DNA of 64,000 bases from NCBI GenBank assembly GCA_009780115.1, contig WRAQ01000001.1, positions 124,001-188,000 of the forward strand, in the 5' to 3' direction. The notes beneath the pieces were generated by a model, which saw nothing but the letters and a program-made list of their open reading frames with translations, did not search any database and was not told the origin of the DNA. How positions within the stretch are numbered: position 1 is the first letter of the stretch; the number at the start of each line of letters is the position of its first letter. This document shows positions 53,002-61,500 of the stretch, piece by piece. The translations under genes were made by a program, and so were the position numbers. The DNA is from Lachnospiraceae bacterium. GTDB lineage: Bacteria > Bacillota > Clostridia > Lachnospirales > Lachnospiraceae.

Positions 53002-54515
53002 TCAAATTCTCCGCCATACAACTCAAACCATTCATTTTTTCCGATTGCAACAACACTTTTTTTTCCATAGTAATCCCGCAATGCGATATTATAAAAAGCA
53101 TTAGGGTCAGGCTCGGCCATTAAATTCATCAGCGGGCTGTAATCTTCGAAAACTCCCGGCATTATTGCATCTTTTATTTCCTCATCAAGTAAAATCCGGG
53201 TCTGGATATCCATCAAGCGCTTATATTCGGCCGCACGGCCGGAGTAAATCAAATTAAAACTTTGAAACATTACCGTATCTTTGATATCCTGATATCTAAT
53301 ACCGGCCGGAACTAAACATAAAATTATCAATATTATTAAAGCTGACGGATAATTAATAAACCTCTTTATTGCCGGTTCTGTTTTTTTTACTTTATAGTAA
53401 TTTGCCAAGTATCCTGAAAAATATATCCCGTTAGCTAAAATAAATAGTAAAAATACTTGATAATAAATATTATCGACCCCTTGTGAAACCCATGACCCGG
53501 AATAGATTTCCGGCGCATACATTGCTGCATAAATACCGTATGTCAAAAGCAAAAAGATTCCGGGATAGGGATATCTTTTTGTTTTTTCATTATTAATCTG
53601 GACGTAAAAAACTATAAATAAGATAAATATCAGGCAAATCACCGCTAATGGCCTTTCGGCAAGAAATAGTAAGCCTTGTTGAATGGATTTTGTCAGTGAC
53701 TGCCAAACCGTAACTAATATTCTTGCTAAACTAAAGCCAAATTCTTCACCCCCGCGGATTTTGTTACCCGGGGCCCGCATACTTATATATAACCCAATTA
53801 ACTGCAATACAAGCGGTATCGTCAAAATCATTGCCTTTTCCCGCTGCTTATTTAAAAATAAAAATAGGATTGCCATAAATACAAGTAAAAAAGCAAATAA
53901 AGCTGATAGATAATTAGAGCCGCCTAACAATACCATAATCAGGGTAATACCAAGGTAAATCCAAAAATTTGCTTTTCTTGCGAGTATAATTAGTAAATAT
54001 AAGAGCCAAACACTCATTAAAAAAGGTAATTGATAATGGATTATCCCATTATACCAAAATAATGCTGATTGAACACCCGGTATAAACTGCATATTAACTA
54101 ATAAAAATAAAAAATTAATGATTAAAACGCTTTTTTTATCGAAATCAGCTAATTTTACAAGTATATGATACATCACAATCATGATTGTAACAACCCAAAA
54201 AGCAATAATTAAAGGAGTTACGTAAAGATAAGCTTTTACATTAAATACTTCCGGCTGAAGGGTAAACAAAAATATCGAGAACCACGTCCCTTGCCAACTA
54301 TCATAAACCTGTGATAGTTTTTGAAACGATGCTTTGACTGTTTCGGTCAATGAGTTCGTTGTAACCCAAGCCTGGCGCGGCAAAACGCTAAAAGAAATAT
54401 CATCACCGGTGGCGCGGTTAACATAAGATGTTGCTAATATTGGAAGCAGACTAATAAAAAAAATAGTTGCCGTAAGAAGCACAAGAAGCGCTATTTTTTT
54501 GTTCATCGCCTGCAT
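52998..54515 (-). CDS. DUF6056-like integral membrane protein, copy 2
   Basis: 505 residues, about ten to twelve membrane segments. It shares its first loop (VNRATGDDISFS), QPEVFNVKAYLYV, YNGIIHYQLPFL, ISMRAPGNKIRGGEEFGFS and the C-terminal pattern LIYSGRAAEYKRLMDIQ with the 543-residue protein at 37671-39302. The paired acidic residues in the first outside loop suggest a GT-C type sugar transferase. It lies between a polymerase gene (1-nt gap) and the PGT gene (4-nt overlap), with GGGGG before the start. Two copies about 14 kb apart may decorate two different positions or two polymers. Confidence 0.75.
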   Translation of the reverse strand: MQAMNKKIALLVLLTATIFFISLLPILATSYVNRATGDDISFSVLPRQAWVTTNSLTETVKASFQKLSQVYDSWQGTWFSIFLFTLQPEVFNVKAYLYVTPLIIAFWVVTIMIVMYHILVKLADFDKKSVLIINFLFLLVNMQFIPGVQSALFWYNGIIHYQLPFLMSVWLLYLLIILARKANFWIYLGITLIMVLLGGSNYLSALFAFLLVFMAILFLFLNKQREKAMILTIPLVLQLIGLYISMRAPGNKIRGGEEFGFSLARILVTVWQSLTKSIQQGLLFLAERPLAVICLIFILFIVFYVQINNEKTKRYPYPGIFLLLTYGIYAAMYAPEIYSGSWVSQGVDNIYYQVFLLFILANGIYFSGYLANYYKVKKTEPAIKRFINYPSALIILIILCLVPAGIRYQDIKDTVMFQSFNLIYSGRAAEYKRLMDIQTRILLDEEIKDAIMPGVFEDYSPLMNLMAEPDPNAFYNIALRDYYGKKSVVAIGKNEWFELYGGEFE

Positions 54516-54516
54516 C

Positions 54517-55707
54517 TTAACCCCCTATCCGCCACCAATAATTATCATCACCGTCACTTATCTTGAGCATCTGTCCCCAATATACCCCAAAAATAAATAG
54601 CAAAAAATTTCTTCCTAAATATAGTGATATAAACTGCGGTTCAACAACGGTATAAATTGCAACGATAGTGATTAATAATAAAGCAATATAATCTTTTTCC
54701 CGCCGGCACTCATTTATTAATACGAGATACAAGGCAATAAATACAATCCCCGGAATGATACCAAACCAGTAAAACATCCTGACCCAGCCCATATCAAAAA
54801 CACGGCTATAATCCGCGTTACTTGCAAATAGTGTCCATTCTTCTATTCTGCCGCTCGCGCTTGGCCTTTCCCAGTGAATTTCATTTATACGCCCGGTAAG
54901 GATTTTATCAATTTTTAAAATCTGTGAACCCGGTTTCCAATAATACTCAGTATCAGTACGAGTTGTTGCGTTACTCGCCGCCCATATAGAAAATCCGATA
55001 CATACCAAAAATATTGCTATTCCAACATAATAAATCCAATTTGCCCGCTTTAGCTTCGGTAATATAGTAAATAAAATTGCCAGCATTATTGTTAAAGTAC
55101 AAACCGCAAAACCAGTTCTTGAATCGGTAAACAAAAACAAGCCGATATTTACAGCAAAAAGCCCTGTTAGAATTGACAACTTTAACTTTTCTTGATAGCA
55201 ATAGAGGAATAGTAATAATAAGGTTAATACAATACAGTAAAATGTATTCGGATGCCCAATGCCAAAATGATAGCGCGTTTCCAGGACTTCCCGATATACT
55301 TCCACCGATTTTAGCTCCCGCCCGATTCCCATAAATGATAAGGCAATTATCAGTAGAAAACCGGATAGTGTCAGCCAGAATGTATACTTCAATGCGGTTT
55401 TTATATCTATGCCCCGCATTGCCGCGACAAAAAATACCGCCCTAAAGGCAACGTTTTGGCCCGTTACCCGATACATGATAAATGTAAATACTGAAAAAAT
55501 AATCAGCAACAACCATTCTTTTTTTGTATATTTTGTAAAGCATACTTTCAGGGCAAATAAGGCGAATGTCACCCGGTAAATCTGCCCTTCCGGAATCGGC
55601 GGCAAAGCTGTGCGTTCCATTAATACAACTATCATCTCAATCGTCAAACCAAGATAGAATAAATAATATGGAATTTTTGGGGCATACCCCCGCAATTTGC
55701 TTATCAT
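54517..55707 (-). CDS. Polysaccharide polymerase-like membrane protein (Wzy-like)
   Basis: 396 residues with ten or more hydrophobic segments. A GIGHPNTFYCIVLTLLLLF stretch near residue 150 and FDMGWVRMFYWFG near 310 resemble Wzy/EpsG-family polymerases. The first is close to GHSHPNVLHISYF in the protein at 31312. Its place between a GT11-like gene and the DUF6056/PGT pair fits a repeat-unit polymerase. Because these proteins vary greatly, a ligase cannot be ruled out. It overlaps the GT11-like gene by 4 nt (ATGA) and has GGAATGAG a few bases upstream. Confidence 0.72.
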   Translation of the reverse strand: MISKLRGYAPKIPYYLFYLGLTIEMIVVLMERTALPPIPEGQIYRVTFALFALKVCFTKYTKKEWLLLIIFSVFTFIMYRVTGQNVAFRAVFFVAAMRGIDIKTALKYTFWLTLSGFLLIIALSFMGIGRELKSVEVYREVLETRYHFGIGHPNTFYCIVLTLLLLFLYCYQEKLKLSILTGLFAVNIGLFLFTDSRTGFAVCTLTIMLAILFTILPKLKRANWIYYVGIAIFLVCIGFSIWAASNATTRTDTEYYWKPGSQILKIDKILTGRINEIHWERPSASGRIEEWTLFASNADYSRVFDMGWVRMFYWFGIIPGIVFIALYLVLINECRREKDYIALLLITIVAIYTVVEPQFISLYLGRNFLLFIFGVYWGQMLKISDGDDNYWWRIGG

Positions 55708-56741
55708 ATTTTTCTCATTCCAAATCCAAGCTTGCGACTAAGGCTAAGTAATATTCTTATAAACCAAAACTGGCCGTGGATAAAATAAGCATGTACTTTT
55801 TTTGCCATTAATGATAACCCGCCCGGATATTGATTCAGTTTTCGATAAAGTAAGCTCTTTTTTTTGTATTCCGCAAGTTCCCTGCGGCATTCTCCGGCAG
55901 TAAAAATCCTTCCGCCCCGGTCCATATAATGAAAATCACGGTAAATATTTTGTTCCCCGCACCAATACCCGTCAGAGACATTGTGCCGCCCCCAATATTT
56001 CGGGGCAAGAATATATTTTACTGTTTCACTTAAAAATGCCGGTAAACAAGCAAATGATGAATTGGATAAAAGTAAGTAGTAAGCGTTTTTGATAATTGCG
56101 AAATCTGTCCCAATATCATGACGGTAAGCCGGTATTTCCGGAAGTATTTTCTTAATTGAATCCGGGTCATCTGTGATAATCATAAATTCCATATCCGGAC
56201 GAAGCGCCCTCATGTGTTTAATGCCTTTCAGCCAGTAATTGCGCTTAAGCGTAAATTCCGCCTGCTCAAAATAATCGCCGCCCCGCATATGGATAATACA
56301 AAGATTTTCTTTGCTGTATTCAAAGGTATCATATTCTTTTTTTACTAAAAGCCAGGATTTTAACTCATCATAATATTTTGCGAAATAACTTTCATCTTGC
56401 ATATTGCCATAAATTAAAGTATTAGCTTCAATTTCCTGCATTCTTTTATCAGCACCACTAACATAACAACCATGCTTTAAATCATGAAAGGTACCAAGAT
56501 ATAACCGTTCGTCAGCTTCTTCAAAGCGGAAAAACCCCTTTTTTTCTTCCTCACTGATAGCATATCCAAGGTCAATATCCATAAAATACATTCCTTGATT
56601 ATTATGGATATTATGATTAAGTAATTCTTGCCCGGCTGTACCAAACGGGACACCCTTATCAGTTGCAACCGCCCGCGCAGTCACATAGCAGAAAAGCTGA
56701 TTCCCTAACCCCTGGCCCTTTAGAAACTCTGTCCCAATCAT
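55704..56741 (-). CDS. GT11-like glycosyltransferase (divergent alpha-1,2-fucosyltransferase family)
   Basis: 345 residues. KGQGLGNQLFCYVTARAVA is a GT11-like N-terminus, and IIHMRGGDYFEQ (about 146-157) stands in place of the usual HIRRGDY, with the first arginine changed to methionine and a glycine after the remaining one. LLLSNSSFACLPAFLS matches the C-terminal ANSSFSWWGA motif only loosely. The last 100 residues are basic. The family link is good; fucose as donor is not certain. It lies 36 nt after the ABC exporter gene and overlaps the polymerase gene by 4 nt. Confidence 0.78.
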   Translation of the reverse strand: MIGTEFLKGQGLGNQLFCYVTARAVATDKGVPFGTAGQELLNHNIHNNQGMYFMDIDLGYAISEEEKKGFFRFEEADERLYLGTFHDLKHGCYVSGADKRMQEIEANTLIYGNMQDESYFAKYYDELKSWLLVKKEYDTFEYSKENLCIIHMRGGDYFEQAEFTLKRNYWLKGIKHMRALRPDMEFMIITDDPDSIKKILPEIPAYRHDIGTDFAIIKNAYYLLLSNSSFACLPAFLSETVKYILAPKYWGRHNVSDGYWCGEQNIYRDFHYMDRGGRIFTAGECRRELAEYKKKSLLYRKLNQYPGGLSLMAKKVHAYFIHGQFWFIRILLSLSRKLGFGMRKI

Positions 56742-56777
56742 GAAATCTTTGTTTCCCCCAATTTATTATTTAGCAAA

Positions 56778-58538
56778 CTAAGCTATTTCAGTTACTTCCA
56801 GCTTCCCGTTAACCACCTTATAAATTATATCACATTTTGCAATCGTATTCAGGCGGTGGGCAATAATTATCATTGTTTTGCGGCCATGGAAATTGTTTAT
56901 TGCATCCATAACAGCTTGTTCTGTTTCATTATCAAGAGCTGATGTCGCTTCATCGAAAACGAGGATTTCCGGATTGTGATACAAAGCCCGGGCAATGCCA
57001 ATCCGTTGTCTTTGCCCGCCGGAAAGGCGGACACCCCGTTCACCAATAAAAGTATTTATCCCTTCCGGTAATTCTTTCACGAAATCATCTAACTGCGCTT
57101 CTTTTAAAACTTCCCAAATCCGCTCTTCATTAATTTCTTTTTCATTGATACCAAAGGCAATATTATCACGGACCGACTCATCAACCAAATAAATCGACTG
57201 GGGGATATAGCCAATCTGGGCGAGCCAGGATTCATAATTTTCATAAATATCCCGCCCGTCGCAAGTAATGCTTCCTGAACCGGCATGGAGCAAGCCTAAT
57301 AGGATATCAACAATTGTTGATTTACCCGCCCCGGATACACCCATAATACCAACTGACTTTCCTTTTGGTACCCGCATTGATGCATCGGCAAAGATTTTTT
57401 TGTCCGTGCCCGGATAAGCATAGGTAATTTCATTGAGTCTAATTTCATTATTCAAGACAAGTTTTGCGGTTAACGCTTTTTGCTTCTGTTCCGCTATATT
57501 GGCATCAGTTTTCATGCCTTCCTGCATATTTTCATATACATATTCAAATGCCGGTTGGTTAAAAGCTATCTCGGAAAAATAAGTATTCATCCGGGTAAAA
57601 CTTGGTAACATCCGCAAGGCTACTACGCCGAAAGCAACCAAAGTGGCCATCATATTATCAACCGAACTTCCGCCAAGCATAAATAATAGGATAAAACTGA
57701 AGACACCGGCAATAAATACCGTCTCAACCAGCAAGCGCGGGGTATTATTAAAAAAGGTATATGTTCGGGTCGTATTAGCAGCAATATATCCGGTTTCCCG
57801 GTATTTGTTTACAAAAAAGTCCTCGCGGTTAAGAACTTTAATATCCTTTAAACCGTAAACAGTATAGTGGCGCCAGCGTGAGGTTTGGGCTTCAATTGCA
57901 TGGTTTTTTTCGCCAACCCGGTTAATAATTGGCCTAAGCACCTTTAAGAAAAATATTGTTACCCCGCCGAATAATGCCATGATAAATAAGGTAAACTGCC
58001 AGTTTGAAATAATCAGGACAAAGAAAAGCAAAACCGCAACACAAGCTTCAGTCGCAAGTTGCAATACTGCCAGAATTAAAGAAAAGCATTTGGGGATGTC
58101 CACACCAACCAGGCGGAAAACAGTCGGGATATCAGCGCCAAGATATGCTTCATAGGGGCGGTTAAGAAATTCGCGAAGAACGCGGCTGGTTAATTTTATC
58201 TTGCTATAATTAATAAATGAAGCCTGATAATAAGCAAGAAGTAGGGCAAAAAGGTTTTTGACGATAAAAATTATAATAATACTAACCAGCAAAATAATAA
58301 CTAGTTGATTAAAGCTTTTGATTCCTAAGAAATTATATATATTCAATAGAATAGCATTATTTTCAATTATCGGCATAATACTATCCGGGTTCATAATCAC
58401 TGTTATTACCGGAATTAAAGCAGATATCCCTAATGTTTCCAAAATACCGCCAACAAAAATCATAATCCCCAAAACAGCAAATTGCTTTTTTTGCTTTTTG
58501 TCTAAGATGAATCTAATCTTCTTTATTATGGTGAGCAT
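56778..58538 (-). CDS. ABC exporter, fused membrane and ATPase domains (PglK-like), copy 2
   Basis: 586 residues. Six membrane segments lie in residues 1 to about 320; the ATPase has Walker A GVSGAGKSTIVD (about 395), signature LSGGQRQRIGIARAL (about 500), Walker B ILVFDEATSALD and the IIAHRLNT histidine loop. It resembles the exporter at 19582-21336 along its whole length (both have VRDNIAFG- or IRNNIAFG-type segments and GERG/GDRG before the signature). The likely role is flipping a lipid-linked oligosaccharide. The start at 58538 has GAGG 5 nt upstream. It is preceded by a 120-nt gap holding two large hairpins. Confidence 0.88.
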   Translation of the reverse strand: MLTIIKKIRFILDKKQKKQFAVLGIMIFVGGILETLGISALIPVITVIMNPDSIMPIIENNAILLNIYNFLGIKSFNQLVIILLVSIIIIFIVKNLFALLLAYYQASFINYSKIKLTSRVLREFLNRPYEAYLGADIPTVFRLVGVDIPKCFSLILAVLQLATEACVAVLLFFVLIISNWQFTLFIMALFGGVTIFFLKVLRPIINRVGEKNHAIEAQTSRWRHYTVYGLKDIKVLNREDFFVNKYRETGYIAANTTRTYTFFNNTPRLLVETVFIAGVFSFILLFMLGGSSVDNMMATLVAFGVVALRMLPSFTRMNTYFSEIAFNQPAFEYVYENMQEGMKTDANIAEQKQKALTAKLVLNNEIRLNEITYAYPGTDKKIFADASMRVPKGKSVGIMGVSGAGKSTIVDILLGLLHAGSGSITCDGRDIYENYESWLAQIGYIPQSIYLVDESVRDNIAFGINEKEINEERIWEVLKEAQLDDFVKELPEGINTFIGERGVRLSGGQRQRIGIARALYHNPEILVFDEATSALDNETEQAVMDAINNFHGRKTMIIIAHRLNTIAKCDIIYKVVNGKLEVTEIA

Positions 58539-58658
58539 ATATACCTCATAAAATACAATCGTATAGATTATTTCTACAAGAATACAAAGATTCTTGCCAA
58601 GTAAAGTATAGTTTATCTTTGGTGTCGGACCCCTTGTCCGGTGCCTTAGATAAACTCT
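58539..58658 (-). other. Intergenic region with a long compound hairpin and a second hairpin
   Basis: Three nt after the GT17 stop begins a long hairpin (58656-58610): AGTTTATCT pairs with AGATAAACT (9 pairs). After a 2-by-2 loop an inner stem of ten pairs (three G-T) closes on five bases. A second hairpin, CAAGAAT-6 nt-ATTCTTG (58596-58577), follows before the ABC gene. A TTGGCA with TAGAAA 18 nt on brackets this second hairpin and could be a weak promoter. No T-run follows the long hairpin, so a simple terminator is unlikely. Confidence 0.55.
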
Positions 58659-59612
58659 TCACTTTCGTATTTTCCCCGTTTTTATAAAGCGGATAATTCT
58701 CATAATTATTTTTCGAAAAAAGCGTTTAACCTGCATGGTGATTTTCGTATATCTTATTTGCGCTTTCGTAACCTGCGGCATAATAAGATGTTCATATTCG
58801 CTTAAATTTTCCCGTAAATACCCGGGGAAACTTTCATCAATCGGAACACAAGCAAATTTGGCCTCACTACCCAAAAAATCTTTGCCAAGAACTGTTTTGT
58901 CCACTATTTCCGCCAAAGTATGCCGCTCATTATATTCTTGATGGGCGGCCGCAATAATTTTTTCAATTACTCGTTTAGAAACATCCTTTTCACCTTTGCC
59001 GCCCATATAACTAAAATGCCAGCCGCCATCGTCAACCCGCAGACAATTCGGTGAATTAACATCTGCTTCCCGAATATAGACGATTCCTGTTTCCGGGATA
59101 CTTTTTTTTGAAAAAACTTTCGTCCCTAACCATTTACGTCTTGCAATCCCCGGAAATTCACCGGTTATCGAAAGTAATTTTCCGGAAATTTCTTCCCGGT
59201 TAAGATAACCATGAAACATCCGTTGTGCCAAATGATAAATTTTATTTTTGTCAAATTCAGCAATGATTTTTTTTAGAATTAAGGGGTTCGGTATCTCGTC
59301 CAAATCACTAAAAATTATCACATCATCTTCATTTATATCTGTAAGCCCACGAACTAAATGGTTTTTTTGATAATTATCACGTTGAAAGGGATTAAACTCA
59401 ATTGGAGAGTCATCAATGATTATATATCTTATTTTCGGCAAAAATTCAGCAAAAATTGGTTTGTTTTTTTCAAAAATCAACTCCTTTTGCGCACCAGAAA
59501 ATGTATGCGTAGATTCAGCAATTATAAAATAATCAACGTAAGGATTCATAATATTAAGTCGAATTTTAAGTATATCTAGTTCATTAAAAAAAGGGAAAAC
59601 ATCATATACCAT
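58659..59612 (-). CDS. GT17 family glycosyltransferase (beta-1,4-N-acetylglucosaminyltransferase-like)
   Basis: 317 residues. MVYDVFPFFNELDILKIRL, FIIAESTHTFSGAQKEL, FQRDNYQKN, IIFSDLDEIPNP (DxD site, about 98-109) and GGWHFSYMGG match GT17, the family of animal bisecting GlcNAc-transferase that also has bacterial members in surface-glycan loci. The C-terminal 40 residues are very basic. Donor in bacteria is not established; a UDP-sugar is likely. It follows the O-methyltransferase gene by 16 nt and ends at the hairpin region. Confidence 0.87.
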   Translation of the reverse strand: MVYDVFPFFNELDILKIRLNIMNPYVDYFIIAESTHTFSGAQKELIFEKNKPIFAEFLPKIRYIIIDDSPIEFNPFQRDNYQKNHLVRGLTDINEDDVIIFSDLDEIPNPLILKKIIAEFDKNKIYHLAQRMFHGYLNREEISGKLLSITGEFPGIARRKWLGTKVFSKKSIPETGIVYIREADVNSPNCLRVDDGGWHFSYMGGKGEKDVSKRVIEKIIAAAHQEYNERHTLAEIVDKTVLGKDFLGSEAKFACVPIDESFPGYLRENLSEYEHLIMPQVTKAQIRYTKITMQVKRFFRKIIMRIIRFIKTGKIRK

Positions 59613-59628
59613 TTTATTTCACCTATCA

Positions 59629-60489
59629 TTAACTCCAAAATAGAATTTTGTTTTTTTCATCTGTTACAGGCATTTCATCTTCAATCATAAGGTTGGGGAT
59701 TTTCTTAATATAATCCTCTAATGTATATACATTTTCAGAATGTGAAGAATGTGTACTTCGATTATAGGTTATATATCCTTTTGATGAATTGTCTATTACT
59801 TTATGTTGGTAACATTCTTGAATATCCAATCGTAATTCTGAAAATGCATAATTGCTAATCACTAAATCATATTTCTGTTTCGGATTAAGCTCATTCATTG
59901 TAAGAAATCTAATTTCACTTGATAGGACATATTTATTTAGGTATGTTTTTGCGAGAGCAATTACTTGAGACAAATCAACAAGTGTATAGCTTTTCACATT
60001 AAAGTATGATGCTATGATTCGGCATTGTCCTCCATAACCAATACCTATTTCACAAATATCCATATCCTCCAAGCTACCAAATTTAATTATTAAATCTTGT
60101 AATACCTTAATATATCTAAGTGTTGTTGGCGAAATGATTCCAATTTTTGTATAATTAAAGCATAATGGAGAGCCATACAAATCATTTTGCTTAAACAATT
60201 CCCATGTTATTTCATCGAATGTATCCCTTGACAAAATTATTTCCAGATATTCATTTCCAATGGATTCGGTTAAATGTTCAAGAACTACATTGTATATTTC
60301 GTTTTTTCTAAAACTATCAAATACTTCTGAATTTACGCTTGCCAAAAAGCAGAAATCAGGATAATTTCCATTATCAGATGCACTTGTTTTCAGCGATTTT
60401 TCAGTTATTATATATCCCCGCCTACCATTACGCTTAAAATACCCTATCCACGGAAAAAAGTGAAGTATCGCTCTTTTTATTCCATTCAT
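59629..60489 (-). CDS. Putative sugar O-methyltransferase (TIGR04371-like)
   Basis: 286 residues. MDICEIGIGYGGQCRIIASYF near residue 140 is a SAM-binding loop, and YTLVDLSQVIALAKTYL and YDLVISNYAFSEL give the following strands. This matches the family annotated as putative sugar O-methyltransferase, which is found in glycan loci. The codons look more A+T-rich than those of the GT2 and GT11 genes beside it, which suggests a different origin. The gene is separated from its neighbours by short gaps (9 and 16 nt) instead of overlaps. Which sugar and which hydroxyl is methylated is unknown. Confidence 0.75.
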   Translation of the reverse strand: MNGIKRAILHFFPWIGYFKRNGRRGYIITEKSLKTSASDNGNYPDFCFLASVNSEVFDSFRKNEIYNVVLEHLTESIGNEYLEIILSRDTFDEITWELFKQNDLYGSPLCFNYTKIGIISPTTLRYIKVLQDLIIKFGSLEDMDICEIGIGYGGQCRIIASYFNVKSYTLVDLSQVIALAKTYLNKYVLSSEIRFLTMNELNPKQKYDLVISNYAFSELRLDIQECYQHKVIDNSSKGYITYNRSTHSSHSENVYTLEDYIKKIPNLMIEDEMPVTDEKNKILFWS

Positions 60490-60498
60490 ATAAATACC

Positions 60499-61500
60499 TC
60501 ATTCAGTTAGTTTTAATCGCACAGACAATACCAATACATTATAACCCTTTACCAAAAAATAGTAAAGACTTGGACACGACAGAAATATTCTCATTCTGAC
60601 CTTATCACCCACCTTAGCCCATGAATTTCGATATACACTCTTAATTTTTTTTTGTTCTTCTTTCAGCATTTTCACGACTTGTCTTGCTTGTTTTTTCTGC
60701 TTTTCATTCTTAAAATCAATAAAATAAAATAACATCCGCCGGTAAAAATAATATGCGGCTTTGTCGGAAAGCTCATCAAGGCCGCGGCTTTTAAGATATT
60801 CTATCCCTTTTCGTAAAGGCTCTAACTCTACATTTAAGCGCTTTTCTGTACTTTTCTTATTAGTAATGCTGTCATTGCGGCCGACATTGTAATTATACAG
60901 ATAGTTATCCAAATAAACTATCTTTTCAGCTTGACATAATGCCGCCATTGTATACATGATGTCCTGGGATGTTTTGCCAATCGTAAAACTTAAGCCCTCA
61001 ACTACCCCGCGGGTAAATAATTTGCTCCAAACTGACGGCATAATAACAAATTGTTTGTTTTCACTAATATAATACTCTAAAGCTTCTGCCCGGGATAAAG
61101 GATAAATTTCATTAGTAGTTTCGTTATTGACCGCCTTATCACCCCATTTCTTAAAACGGCAGACTGCTAACCCGGCTTGATATTCAATAATTGCCCCCAA
61201 CATCTTTTCATACATATCAGGTTCTATAAAATCATCACCATCAACGAAACCTAAATAATCACCGGATACAGCAGCAAGGCCGGTATTCCAAGCATCGGAA
61301 AGGCCGCCGTTTTTTTTATGGATTACCTTGATGCGGTTATCTTTTCCGGCGTACTCATCACATATCATCCCTGAATTGTCAGTTGAACCATCGTTTACTA
61401 AAATGATTTCCAGATTTTGATAAGTCTGGCCGATAATTGACTCAATACAGCGGCGGAGATATGACTCGATATTATAGATAGCAACTATTATTGAAATCAT
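60499..61500 (-). CDS. Glycosyltransferase family 2
   Basis: 333 residues. ISIIVAIYNIESYLRRCIESIIGQTY, IILVNDGSTDNSG, NGGLSDAWNTGL and LGFVDGDDFIEPDMY (DxD-type site) define the GT-A domain. The rest is helical and basic, typical of EpsJ/WcaA-like transferases. It overlaps the GT11 gene by 4 nt (ATGA), so the two are probably made together and may act in sequence. Donor sugar unknown. Confidence 0.92.
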   Translation of the reverse strand: MISIIVAIYNIESYLRRCIESIIGQTYQNLEIILVNDGSTDNSGMICDEYAGKDNRIKVIHKKNGGLSDAWNTGLAAVSGDYLGFVDGDDFIEPDMYEKMLGAIIEYQAGLAVCRFKKWGDKAVNNETTNEIYPLSRAEALEYYISENKQFVIMPSVWSKLFTRGVVEGLSFTIGKTSQDIMYTMAALCQAEKIVYLDNYLYNYNVGRNDSITNKKSTEKRLNVELEPLRKGIEYLKSRGLDELSDKAAYYFYRRMLFYFIDFKNEKQKKQARQVVKMLKEEQKKIKSVYRNSWAKVGDKVRMRIFLSCPSLYYFLVKGYNVLVLSVRLKLTE

